NCBI GenBank assembly: GCA_946902985.2
Contig: OX336388.2
Span: 369,879,387 to 369,943,386, forward strand
Length of the DNA stretch: 64,000 bases
From: Meconema thalassinum
Taxonomy: Eukaryota > Arthropoda > Insecta > Orthoptera > Tettigoniidae
Direction: 5' to 3'
How positions within the stretch are numbered: position 1 is the first letter of the stretch; the number at the start of each line of letters is the position of its first letter. The position numbers and the translations under genes are program-made. Positions 43,830 through 54,800 of this stretch are shown here, in pieces. Under the pieces are notes generated by a model. The model searched no databases, had not been told where the DNA came from, and saw nothing but the letters and a program-made list of their open reading frames with translations.

Positions 43830-45239
43830 CTAAAGAGCCTACTTTTCTTAAAATGTAAGATTCATGCCAATTATTAATCGATATGGATCTATCTAGAATA
43901 ATTACGAAATTAAATTGGTAATATCGAAATTTCTAATTAGTTCGAAATACTGTATACCTGGCATAATGTAACCTAATAGAGCACTACAGTTGGCAGCCCT
44001 GGTGACTGAATATGTTCTAAGTTCCATCTCTTAAGGTACAGAATACAAAATTTGGTTGGAGTCCAATGAATAGCATGGACGTTACATGCAGTTAAACATT
44101 GGATCTAACACCGCGCGTAAAATCATGTTGGCAACAGTGTCATGCATGTATTGGTCAGAAATAATCCGAAATAATATGATCTATTGTTGTGCCAATTTTG
44201 AATGAAATCCATTAGTTAGTATAGAAATTACATGAATTTTAAAATTGGACCTATCAGCAGGCTTAGAATCATGTTGGCAGCACTGACGTATATTAGTTAC
44301 TCCAAAGTAATCCAGAATGCCAGGTACTATACGTGTGCAAAGTTTAGAGCTATTGGCTTGCATTCTTTCTGATATATTAATATTAGGGTAACAAAAATAG
44401 AGACAGCATTTATTAACAGTTGGCAGCCTTGGTTGCTCTTAAGAATACGCATAGTCATAGCTGTTATGGTACACATAGCACGTACGAAATTTGGTTGAAA
44501 TCGAAATGATAGTATGGAAGTTACATGTATTTAAAGTTGGACCTCTCAGCAGGCTTAGAATCATGTTGGTAGCACTGACGTATATAAGTTACACCAAATT
44601 ATTATAGAATGTCATGTACTATACGTGTGCATAGTTTAAAGCTGTCGGCTTGCATACTTTCTCATATATATTGGTATTTGGATAATATAAATTAAGAGCA
44701 TTTTTTAACAGTTGGCAGCACTGGTGGTTCATAAGAATACGTTCAGTCATATCGGGTTATGTACACATACAACATACGAAATTTGGTTGAATTCCACTTG
44801 ATAGTGTAGAAGTTATATGCATTTAAATATTGGACCTATCAGTAAGCTTATAATCATTTTGGCGACACTGCCTTGTATGGCCTTCTGGAAATTAAATTGC
44901 AATATTATTATCTATATGTGTGCCGATTTTGAAATAGCTCCCTTTCATATCTTCCAAGATATCCAACATGGAGCTAAAATTTCAATTGCGATTTTTCAGC
45001 AGTTGGTAGCACTGACATCATTTTCAAATATGGCCGTGAGTTATTCAGGTATAGATCTTTACTCCTACCAAATTTTATTTCGATTGCTCCAGCCGTTTAG
45101 GAGTTGATAGGGGGGGGGGACACACACACAGCCAGACAGACAGACAGAAGGACAGACAGACAGACAGACACACATTTTCCCGGATCGATCTCATAACACT
45201 ACTCTTTCCTCATTTTTGCAAAATGTGAAAAGTAGGCTA
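43830..45239 (-). repeat. dispersed family C: tandem about 295-bp units ending in the shared hairpin
   Basis: Units with CAGTTGGCAGC, TACGAAATTTGGTTGAAATC, AATCATGTTGGTAGCACTGA and TATACGTGTGCATAG repeat at roughly 300-bp spacing (notably 44413, 44710). They are followed by a G-run, a CAGACAGA microsatellite (45130-45175), ATCGATCTCATAA and the hairpin at 45197-45239. The overall plan equals families A and B in reverse, although unit sequences differ. Confidence 0.75.
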
Positions 45240-45798
45240 ATAATGGAGTCGAGCTGAACCGGGATATACAGTAATTATCTTATCTTCGAACTCCAGTGCT
45301 TGCTCAGCTGACCTGCGGTCTAGACAAACAAAACAACCTCTCCAGACATCGCACTAGTTTCTACAACTGTTTGCATAAAGCATCAAGTCAGTCATGCATA
45401 GAAGACTGTTGACAATGGATAAGCCAGTTACTCATCAACTTGTAGCCATGCGTGATCTCTCCGCATTCGGTTGGGTGACCTCAATGAATTCTTGAGTAAC
45501 AGACCTCATGAAACGTCTCAACATTATTATTTGAAAATCCTGTAGATTTTAGTTGCTGTCTTCGTTGCAGCGTGCCTACGTGACAGACAAGCTACAAGAA
45601 ATTTGAATGTTGCAAGTTCTGCTAGCGTGACATCGAAGAATCGGTTCCACAATGAACATGCACGTGGAACGTTTAGGGCAAAGACGGGGTCTAGTTCAGG
45701 CAGAATAAAGGAGCATAGTGAGCGCTGTGACGGAAAGTACAGCTGCTTACACGGCTCGCACGGGAATGGACGCGTATCAAAACAGATTTACGGCAACC
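45240..45798. other. no recognisable feature
   Basis: No domain-bearing frame. The 102-residue frame at 45603-45911 runs into the MITE that follows and is not supported. Confidence 0.35.
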
Positions 45799-46114
45799 TA
45801 CAGGGAGTCCGGGAATGTTCTCCGCAGTGCCTACAAGCTGCTGCGAGAGATTACGTCACCAGTTACGTTGGCAGCATGGCTGTCGCTTGTATCATAACAT
45901 ACCAAAAGTAAACTTCAAACTCACCACAGCCATTCATAACATACTGTTGCACTCTTCCAATAACCTAACTATACGCACTGACAATTTCGACAGCCCACAG
46001 CCCACATATGTGGCCTTCATCCATTCAAAGACACCATGCTGCCAACTAATCTGATGACGCAACCTCTCGCAGCTGCACGTAGCCACTGCGGAGAACATTC
46101 TCGGACTCCCTGTA
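45799..46114. mobile_element. 316-bp MITE
   Basis: Left TACAGGGAGTCCGGGAATGT, TCTCCGCAGTG is the reverse complement of the right end, CACTGCGGAGAACATTCTCG, GACTCCCTGTA. Homology of the arms extends inward about 65 bp (GCTGCGAGAG and CTCTCGCAGC). Confidence 0.85.
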
Positions 46115-46262
46115 CCCCCTGTATTAACAGTTTTATTTTGCCTAACCCTCCATTACATGCGCTGTAATTCGTAACGTGAGTTCACGCGTGGAATGCATAT
46201 ATAAGTTATATTACGTTGATTCTGGATAGAAATATGAAATATCAACATACCTTATTATACCA

Positions 46263-46489
46263 GGTGTGTCTTCTGCCCCTATTTTTTTCTAGTTTTTGGC
46301 CACACTTTCAACGTCTGATGGCGGCATGGTAGACAGTTTTCCGTCTACAGCCAAGCCACAAGGACCCTAAACGATTTTACAAGATTTTATGGAAGCGAGA
46401 CCTCTACAAAACATGTCGACCATGCCGCCATCAGACGTTGGAAGTGTGGCCTAAAACTAGAAAAATAAGGGGCAGAAGAATCACCCACC
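46263..46489. mobile_element. 227-bp MITE with about 68-bp arms
   Basis: Left arm CTTCTGCCCCTATTTTTTTC, AACGTCTGATGGCGGCATGG matches the reverse complement of the right arm, ACCATGCCGCCATCAGACGT, AAAATAAGGGGCAGAAG. The arms contain ATGGCGGC. Confidence 0.88.
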
Positions 46490-47319
46490 ATACATCAAGA
46501 CGTGTATTCACATTTTGCATAGTAATATAGAGAAAACTAATAACACAAACGTGTTTTCTGTTAGCTGTAATTATGTTAATGTTTATTACGTTTTTATACC
46601 TCTTAAGAACGGTATTTTGAGGGTTATATCCATCGTAAAAAGACAATACGGAGTTCATCTGGGCACATGTATTACTCTACAATCGGTAGTGTGGTTCGAC
46701 AAAATAGACAAGCCAATACACGCGTGGAGCTCTAGTACACTTTAGGATGGTTTAGCACAGCACAGTGTTACACAACAATGCGTGATGCCAACTGAATAAG
46801 CGTGGAGGAATGTAACAGGATGGTACACGGAGCTTGAAGGTCAATACAGGTGCCACTTTCAAGCAACACGCAAGCTAATTATTGTGCATCACTATTGTAC
46901 TCCGCGCGTGTACTGGAGGACTAATGTATTCGGTGCACTGGATTATGGTGAGGAAATAAAATAAATAATTTAGTGTACACAAATGGCATGTGCTAAGTAA
47001 ATACGTTAAATTATATTAATTTCATTAGGTTATGCGTAGGAAGCGAAATTCTTGTAACATGTGATACCTAAACACTTCTCGCGTAGATTCTTGAGAAGAA
47101 AGAAAAAGTCGTATTTAACCGTCTACGCTTCCATGTTGGTTTTTAGTGATGTGTTCTGTAGTGACGTTCTAAATTGCACTTTTCGGTGTCTGATATCTTG
47201 CTTCCTGCCAGTGTACCATCTTATGATGAATGCTGTGCATTTGCATTTGTCTGTTGGCACAGGCTTGAGTAAAATGTGGCTTTTCACCGATATCTCAGTC
47301 TCATTCATGGCTACTGAGC
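46490..47319. other. no recognisable feature
   Basis: Short frames on both strands (46431-46745, 47061-47324) without domains. Confidence 0.35.
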
Positions 47320-47565
47320 TATGAGCAATGACATTCAGGGCACAGCTAGTGTCTATGAATGTTGTGAAAGGTTCTGCTCATAGGGTTAGTACTGCAGTAC
47401 TGACTCAGTGAGGAAAGCAATGACAAACTACCTCACTCCTCACCTTGCCCAGTACGCCTCATTATAGTGTTGCCTCGGTTTTGTGGGTTTCTACCACATA
47501 ACCTATGGTGGTGCTTTTTGAGGATCCAATCAGCCTCCAGGCTGACTACCTAACAGACAGATCTT
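47320..47565 (+). mobile_element. SINE-like dispersed sequence
   Basis: GAGGAAAGCAATGACAAACT, ACCTCACTCCTCACCTTGCC and CCACATAACCTATGGTGGTG resemble, from memory of insect repeats, the body of a short interspersed element. There is no second copy in this window to confirm it. Confidence 0.35.
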
Positions 47566-47730
47566 GATTCACACCAAACATTGTGCTCCACTTTCGATTT
47601 CGGTGAACAAGTATTGATGCTCCCAACACAAGTTGAACTGGACAATAGAACACCACTTTACCATATTCCTTTGACTAGCCATCTTAAATGCAACACGTAC
47701 TGTGTGATTGTATCGCGTAGGCATAATGTA

Positions 47731-48586
47731 AGGTGAGTTCAAAAAGTAACGAGCCGGAGGCACATAATTACAGAAAACAGTACCTGTATGTTAGAAGTAT
47801 TGGCCCTGGCTGTTGAGGCACTTGTCCCACTATGACACGAGGCGGTGAATGGCTGTCTCATAAAATTCCCTGTGCTGCGATGTGAACCAGTCCCGCACGT
47901 ACAGCTGGACGTCGGCGTCCGAGGTGAATCGTTGGCCCCGCAGAGCCCTTTTCAGGGGACCAAACATGGCGATATGACAGGGAGAGATGTCTGGACTGTA
48001 TGGAGGGTGGCCGAGAACCTCCCATTTGAATTTCTGCAGGAGTGCCGCGATTGTGTTGGCCGTATGAGATCGTGCATTGTCGTGGAGCGACCACGGTGGC
48101 TATGGCGTTCACTGTCACTCGGCGGTCCTCGGTAATGAGTGCATCAACCAGCTGGACGTTGTCATCGGTAATGCAGCGGGTGCCCCAGACGGGCATCATC
48201 GGCTAACGACACCCGTCCTTCCCTGAAGCGCTTGTGCCACGCCTTGACCCTTGCAAGGGACATGCGGTGTTCGCCGTACACTTGTGACATTCGGCGATGA
48301 ATGTCCGTTCCCCCTACTCCTTCCGGTGTCAGAAACCGAACAACACCTCTTTGCTCTTCGGTTGACGCCTCCATGCCACTGTTTGCAATGCGACTGGCAG
48401 CGTTGGACGATTGATGCATGCTGCTGCTCGCTTTTTATCGTCACGTGACGTGCACGCGTGCCCTCTAGCGAAGGGCTGTGACCTCCCACGCTCTGGTCGG
48501 AACCACACCTCGTTACACACGATTAGCCGATGTAGTCACCGGTTTGCGCATTCCAGCCTCCGGCTCGTTACTTTTTGAACGCACCT
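47731..48586 (-). mobile_element. mariner element, internally deleted, with intact TIRs
   Basis: Terminal inverted repeats of about 31 bp (AGGTGAGTTCAAAAAGTAAC, GAGCCGGAGGC; one mismatch between ends) are flanked by TA at 47729-47730 and 48587-48588. On the minus strand the transposase N terminus is clear: MEASTEEQRGVVRFLTPEGV, then GEHRMSLARVKAWHKRFREG and VSLADDARLG. After about 48090 an internal deletion joins VTVNAIATVV to the later LHDNARSHTANTIAALLQ and HPPYSPDISPCH segments out of frame, followed by RDWFTSQHREFYETAIHRL and a stop near the C terminus. The first catalytic aspartate region is lost. At 856 bp versus about 1.3 kb for a full mariner, it cannot code for active transposase but could be mobilised in trans. 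Confidence 0.92.
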
Positions 48587-48851
48587 TATAGTTATGCACA
48601 GCTACTGTAGGTACAATGCCATGGGCTTGATTACGGCTTTACTCCACTTGTCACCATCTACAGCAGTGGTTACAACTCAAACTATTACAAGTTAGCTGTT
48701 CGCGGCTCTTTACGAGCTCCAGCCATTAGCTCGAGAGGCAAGCTCTCTCATTGCCCACTTATGCTTTACGGTTACTCCTATCAGCGAGAAACTGCAATAG
48801 AAGCTTCTCCTTCTCTTTCTACTACTTTTTCTAATACTTCTACTATAAATA

Positions 48852-49137
48852 ACCCCTGGCACTACAGCCCATTAACGGCCTAGGCCTATCAAGCGACCGC
48901 TGCCCAGTCATTTGGCCTGCAGATATTGGGGTGACGCGTGATCAGCGCATCGGATCCCCTCGGCCGTTAATCGGCCCCGCTGCAACACTGTCAGACAGCT
49001 ACTCAATTGTGCTCACGAGGCCGAGTGCACCCCGTTCCAGCCCTCCCGTCAGTTTCTAAAATCCCTGACGGAGCCGGGAATCGAACCCGGGGCCTATGGG
49101 TGAGAGGCAAGCACGCTACCCCAACACCACGGGGCCA
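48852..49137 (-). mobile_element. SINE-4, minus strand
   Basis: Head at the right (CTACCCCAACACCACGGGGC, GGGAATCGAACCCGGGGCC), then CTCGTGAGC complement, CGGCCGTTAATCGGCCCCGC and CACTACAGCCCATTAACGGC at the left. This is the best-preserved copy of the family here. Confidence 0.85.
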
Positions 49138-50180
49138 GCTACTTCCTCTATTAGGCTACTTCTTCTAATACGTCTTCTACTTCTTCTTCTCCTACTACCT
49201 CTTCTACTACAGTACTTTTTTTTCTTCTACTACTTCTTCTACTTCTTCTTCTACTTCATCTAATACTTCTTCTAATTCTCCTACTCTTTCTTCTTCTATT
49301 TCTTCTTATACTTCTACTTCTTCTACTACTTCTTCTACTTCTTTTACTTCTTCTTCTTCTTCTACTACTTCTTCTACTTTTCTTCTACTTTTTCTTCTAC
49401 TACTTCTAATTCTCCTACTCTTTCTTCTTCTACTTCTTCTTATACTTCAACTTCTACTACTTCTTCTACTACTTCTTCTACTTCCTCTACTTCTTCTTCT
49501 ACTTCTTTTACTTCTTCTTCTTCTACTACTTCTTCTACTTTTTCTTCTACTTTTCCTTTTACTTCTTCAACTTCTTCTAGTTTTTCTTCTTATACTTCTA
49601 CTTCTTCTTCTACTTCTACTACTTCCTCTACTACTACATTTATTTCTTCTTAAACTTCTTATTCAACTTTTACTACTACTACTTCTTCTTCTACTACTTC
49701 TACTTCTTCTTCTACTTCTAATACTTCTTCTACTACGTCTTCTTTTACTTCTTCTACTACTTCTTCTACGTCTTCTTCTACTTCTTCTACAATTCTTCTA
49801 CCTCTTCTTCTACTTCTTCATCTTCTTCAGGGACGTGGTGGCTTAGCGATCAAGCTGTCTGCCTCTCACCAAGTCGGACCGGGTTCGATTCCCGATCAAT
49901 GCATGTGAGATTTTCGAAGTGAGATGCCATGTCCTGTGGTTCAGACTGCACGAAAATAGGAGGTCCCGTGGCTCATGATCGCGAGATTACGGTCACGTTA
50001 AACTGCAATCTTCCTTCTTCCTTTTTTAATCTTCTTCTACTTCTTCTTCTACTTGTTCTACTTCTTCTAGTACTTATTCTACTTCTTTTTCTACTTCTAC
50101 TTCTTCTTCTACTACATTTCCACTACTTCTACTACTTCTTCTTCTATTTCTTTTACTACTTCTTCAACTTCTTTAACTTC
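49138..50180 (+). repeat. 1-kb pyrimidine-rich (CTT/CTA)n tract with SINE insertion
   Basis: Almost uninterrupted CTTCTACTTCTT-type triplets on the plus strand, from 49138 to 49829 and again from about 50013 to 50180. Triplet variants (TAC, TTC, ACT) are intermixed. Frames with poly-Leu/Phe or Glu/Val character here are translations of the tract. Mirror-symmetric stretches could adopt triplex DNA. Confidence 0.92.
49830..50012 (+). mobile_element. tRNA-headed SINE inside the pyrimidine tract
   Basis: GGGACGTGGTGGCTTAGCGA with B-box-like GGGTTCGATTCCCGATC, then GTGGCTCATGATCGCGAGAT. Flanked on both sides by the CTTCTT tract, so the TSD cannot be distinguished from the repeat. Confidence 0.7.
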
Positions 50181-50324
50181 TAACGACCAAGGCGAGTGGA
50201 GTCTTGCAAAGTGTAGCGCTACCAGTATCGAACATAACGCCATCGCAGTACAGTGAGCCTGCTGAAAACAAATGAAGCAGTATACAGCTTGAGCACGAGT
50301 CCACAAGCAGTTGAAATTTAGTGT

Positions 50325-50470
50325 TTTTCAGTCGGTGAACACGATTGTACCCAATTGAAATGGATAGTTCCCTAATCCTGAAAACAATTAAAACGAGATT
50401 AATAATAAAAAGAACAGGTTTAGGGAACCACCCATTAAAATTGGGTACAATCGTGTTGACCGACTGAAAA
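50325..50470. mobile_element. 146-bp MITE
   Basis: Left TTTTCAGTCGGTGAACACGA, TTGTACCCAATT is the reverse complement of the right end, AATTGGGTACAATCGTGTTG, ACCGACTGAAAA. It lies next to a reverse family A fragment. Confidence 0.85.
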
Positions 50471-50610
50471 GAACTATACAGCTTATTTTCATATATCCTA
50501 CTCATGTTAAATGCCTCTATCAACATACAAAATTTCAGTTTGAAGGTTGTGATAGATTCGTAGATATTGAGAACCGTCAAAATATTTCAGATGGTTCGCC
50601 ATGTTAAATT
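50471..50610 (-). repeat. family A fragment, minus strand
   Basis: GAACTATACAGCTTATTTTC, ATATATCCTACTCATG, GATTCGTAGATATTGAGAAC is the complement of 9950-10060. Confidence 0.75.
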
Positions 50611-52001
50611 TTTATTTAAGTACTAGCAGAAGTACCCGTTCTTCGAACGGTGTTCGTAGTTAACACCAGACATTATCAATTGAGCTACTGTGCAATGGTT
50701 AGCGGTTTGTCATTCCATCAAGTTTATCAGAACGAAGTTAGTTTACTGGGAATATCACACACACTGTTAATTTTAGGACCGTAAAATGTAGTTTTCGGAG
50801 ACCCTTTATAGATTCCCGAATTTTCTGTCTCACATGGAGAAACGCAACATATGCTTTGGTCGTCCTTGTAGGATAATTTTTATATTTCGCATATTTTAGC
50901 ATATAGTTAGAAGTTTTCCTCTATATACACCCTTCTACTGTATGAAATGTACGGTGAAGAGTTTTATAAATGATTGGTGTATTGACTCTCATGGTTACCA
51001 TACCTAATTTTAAGATGCACCAAGCATCCGAACACGAGGTATAGGCGTACATGAAGATACACAGAAAGACAGACAGACAATTCTATTGTCTTCAACATAT
51101 TACCCAGATATCCAAATATGGGTATATCTACCACACAGTATCAAATAAAATCATCCTTACGATGAACCCGTATGTCGACAACAAAAAAAGTTAAAATGTG
51201 CTCTCAGACTAAATTCACCTAACGTGTACTTCCTGACGTGAAATAGAATTGAAAGTCTTGTAGACGAAACGCAATACACGTCACATAAAAACTGACCCTC
51301 TACGTAGTGCTAGGTGCCCATACACAGGAAGACCCCTTTCATAAATTATAAAGGCTTGTGGTGCATGAAAATTCAGGTTCTCTAGACTCAAATTGCCCAA
51401 ATTCCTAAAAGCCGCAAAAAATGTTAGTTCAATTCAGGAATTTTTGAAAATAATGTTGCTGTTTGGAGATATAATAGACCTTCTGTACTATATGTTGAAC
51501 GTGAAAATTGCATGAAAAAATTCTAGGTTACCCCTTCACCCACTTAATTGCATTGATGAATTATACGGTCTACGTTAGTTCCCTGATAATCTTATAGCCA
51601 TTTGCAAACTTTCACAGAAATGTAATAAATGGAGTGTCATTGCTTCTTACAGAAATAGATGGAAAGTTGTATGCCACCCCTTGAGATAATGTTCTCATGG
51701 TTACCGATTTGCATTCCTTCATTAGTTTGTTAAATTAAATTAAATTAGTTTTCTGGGAATATTTCAGAAACTGTTGGATTTAGAGCCTTATAATGTAGTT
51801 TTCGAGGACACTTTAGGGCCCCCGAGTTTTGTTGCTGGCACCGAGGGGCTTTGTCTCGTCGTTGTACGCCATAATATAATACTAATAATAATATAATATA
51901 GGGAGAAATTATAACACCCTATTTTTTTCTTATTTTTTATTCAGCCAATGGCCATGTACTTTTCTTTTCAGGTAGGGTCAGGGAAGGGATATTATCAGAG
52001 A

Positions 52002-52885
52002 AAGAAGCATTCACATCACGCATGAGCAAAATGGAATTGGCCTACCATTTAACTAAGGACATCTATAAGAAAAGGTCAATATCCTTCAACGCAAAACTAA
52101 AACATTACTGCAGTGTCATCCGTCCGGAGGTCTTGCATGCTTCTGAATGCCTCACGATGAACAAAAAAGGCTTGGTCGAGAAACTGGAGGTCAAAGAAAG
52201 AAAATTTTTGAGAAAGATATTGGGTTCCATCAAAGACAATGGGGAATACAGAAGATGGCATAACCATGACCTATATATAGGTCTGCCGTTTATTTTTGGC
52301 CGGTGGCCGTGAAATCCGCGCATCCACTGTGCTAACCATTAAACCTCCTTCCCTCTTTCCTTCGTTCCTTCTGATCGTTCGTGCGTGCATGCAGATTTTA
52401 CTGCACATGCTCACTATAAGAAGGCTTCCTGGCTGGCCGGAGACCTCTACACAACAAGCAAGCACCGGCCAAAAACAAACGTCAGACCTATACTCATGTG
52501 GAGAAGATAAGCAAAGTCATCCGGAAGAGAAGGTTACCATTTGTTGGGCATGTGAAACGAATGAGCCCAGCGAGACTGACCAACCGCAACATAACTTACT
52601 TTCAGGAGAGGAAAACAAAATGGGCCTGGTTCATTGAACTGGATAAAGATCTGAAAGAAGTGGGAATTACACCAACAGACATTCAGGAGTGCGTCCCACT
52701 CAAAGGGAAACTTCAAGCTTGTAAAGGTTTCCAAGAAAAACCGAAGCTGAAAACGGGAAAGATTTGGACCCAGGAACGGAAGGAAGTCCACCGAGAACGA
52801 ATGCGGGCGTACAGGGCAAACATCAAAGCCAGTAGGAGACGGTTGGAATGACGCGGTCCATAGATGGCCTATACGAAATGAATGA
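52002..52885 (+). mobile_element. RTE-like LINE 3' end, split by a MITE
   Basis: First part 52022-52275: MSKMELAYHLTKDIYKKRSI, NAKLKHYCSVIRPEVLHASE, LTMNKKGLVEKLEVKERKFL. Second part 52491-52851: VEKISKVIRKRRLPFVGHVK and a basic tail, ERKEVHRERMRAYRAN. The interruption is a 213-bp MITE, and the two parts are in different frames because of it. It ends in an (ATGA)n tail at 52885-52903. It is the same family as 58188-59240 (-), which keeps more of the RT. Confidence 0.85.
52278..52490. mobile_element. 213-bp MITE with TA duplication inside the RT fragment
   Basis: TIRs TAGGTCTGCCGTTTATTTTT and its counterpart GGCCAAAAACAAACGTCAGA (ending CAGACCTA at 52490) have about 28 bp with few mismatches and are flanked by TA. 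Removing it restores the LINE reading Asp-Leu-Tyr-Thr-His-Val-Glu. A Tc1/mariner-type MITE is the simplest reading. Confidence 0.85.
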
Positions 52886-53649
52886 ATGAATGAATGAATG
52901 AATAATATGGGGATAGGAATATAATAGACCTGCCGTACCACACCCGCAGGTGTAAATCGCGTGAAAAAATTCTAGAGTACCCCTTGATCCCCTTAAGCGC
53001 ATTATACGTATTGATGAATTTTACGGCTTAATTTGGTTCCGTGATAACCTTCTAGCCGTTTGCAAACTTTCACACTAATGTAATTAATGGAATTGCATTG
53101 CGTCTTACAGCAATAGATGGACCTCTGAGAATCCGTTGGCATGGTTACTGGCTTGCATTCGTTCATTAGTTTATTAAATTAAATTAGTTTTCTGGGAATA
53201 TCTCAAAAACGGTTGGTCTTCGGTCCTGAAATGTGGTTTTCGGGGACCCGAGTTTTGTCTCTCACATATAGGGGCTGAAAATGAGTTTTGTCTCATCCTT
53301 CTACGCCTATTTCAGCATGTATTTTAAGGGAGTAGGCCCCCTTTTATGAGAGGTACGGAGAAGAGTTACATCAATGATTAGTGGCGTGCCTCTGATGGAT
53401 ATCTGTACCAAATTTTACGTTGATACACCCAGCCGTTCTCGATTTATAAGGGAACAAATTTGTCCACAGACAAACAAAAAAACGAACAGACAGACAATAA
53501 TATTATTTTCGCGCGCATCCATCATAAAACAGTCTGAAACGTGTAAACAACTCACATTTCCGTAGAAATTCAGAGAAAAACACACAAATTTTCATTTGGT
53601 GTATATAGAGAGATATACTGCACCGCTCGGTGTTGACCGTGTTTTATTG

Positions 53650-54030
53650 CACAGATTTTGGTTTTACTCGCTAACCGTTGGAGATATACGAAAAGTGATA
53701 AGGACCTTTCGGATAGAAAATTAAATTTTAAAGCTCATGTATACCATCAAAAGTTTGCTATTTCTTAGCGTTCTCTTTTTATTTGAAAAGGAAATATGAA
53801 ATTTTGAAACCAAAGGGTTTAGTGGCGTGACAAATGTCGGTTTTACTCGCTAACTGTTGGAGATACACGAAAAGTGATAAGGACCTTTCGGATAGGAAAT
53901 TAAATTTCAAAGCTCGTATGTGCCATCAAAAGTTTGCTATTTCCTACCGTTCTCTTTTTATTTGATATGGAAATATGACATTTTGAAACCAAAAGGTCTG
54001 ATGACGTCACTAAAATGGTCGCCATTTTTT
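53650..54030 (+). repeat. two-copy 190-bp tandem repeat
   Basis: GTTTTACTCGCTAACCGTTG starts at 53652 and again, with one change, at 53842. Both are followed by AAAAGTGATAAGGACCTTTC and CCATCAAAAGTTTGCTATTT. Confidence 0.9.
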
Positions 54031-54229
54031 AATAGTACAAAATTTCGAAATCAAAAGTATCCTATGTGTAAACCTGGTAAATCAGCTACATCCATACAAA
54101 ATTTCATTTAAATCGGACCAGTGGTTCTTGAGTTATTGAGTAACAGACAGACAGACAGACAGACAGACACACACCATCTCATTTTTATATATTAGTATGA
54201 TTAGTATGATTATTACTTGAAGATTATTG

Positions 54230-54800
54230 TGTACGTGTGGTATTCAAACTTCAATCGCATGATTAGAACACAAGAAGTAAAAACGAGATTTAAAAAATTC
54301 GCACAGCTGCCATCTTGTGCTTATGAAAACAATTGAAATAAGTTAGATACCAGTGGAGTAACATTTGTATAAGCATTTAACGTGCAACGTTTCACTGCAC
54401 TCGGGTGGTTAAATCAAGAGAAGCGTCCATTTTAATATATATACTTTGCGTCGCCGCCATGTTGGATTAGTGCTCACCAGGTCACTGAGAGTCCTATAGG
54501 TGAACTTATGTGCATAGCCTCTATGAACATAAAAAATCAGTTTGATTGCTGTAAAAGATTCGTAGATATTGAGAACCATCTAAATATTTCGGATGATCGC
54601 CATTTTGGATTGTTATATGTATAGGCCATAGAGTTATGAACCATTAAAGGAAAATTATTCCGTAGGTTCATTATTCAAACTTTCACTTCGACCGCATGAT
54701 TACGACACAAGAAATAAAAACTTAATTTTAAAATTTCGCACAGCCGCCATCTTGAGGTTATGTAAACAATTGAACTAAATTAGATACCAGTGCATTGCAA
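54230..54800 (-). repeat. family A, minus strand
   Basis: Complement of blocks near 9290-9960: CGCACAGCTGCCATCTTGTG, GATATTGAGAACCATCTAAA, CACAGCCGCCATCTTGAGGT. It ends abruptly at the LINE. Confidence 0.8.

Larger units (their letters stand above)
50625..54193 (+). repeat. dispersed family D, ending in a CAGA microsatellite, with nested insertions
   Basis: Opens TACTAGCAGAAGTACCCGTT and closes with GAGTTATTGAGTAACAGACA, (CAGA)n at 54140-54168 and TTTTATATATTAGTATGAT. This start/end style is familiar from insect DINE/mini-me type Helitron-like elements (knowledge, moderate). Inside are repeated blocks with TTTCTGGGAATAT and TGTAGTTTTCG-type motifs (50745, 51744, 53183), a CAGACAGACA stretch at 51068, a two-copy 190-bp tandem (53650-54030) and the RT fragment at 52002-52885. 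Confidence 0.65.

Noticed and set aside
49929..50183. Leu/Phe-rich frame that could be read as a membrane protein
   Set aside because: It is a translation of the CTT/CTA tract and a SINE.
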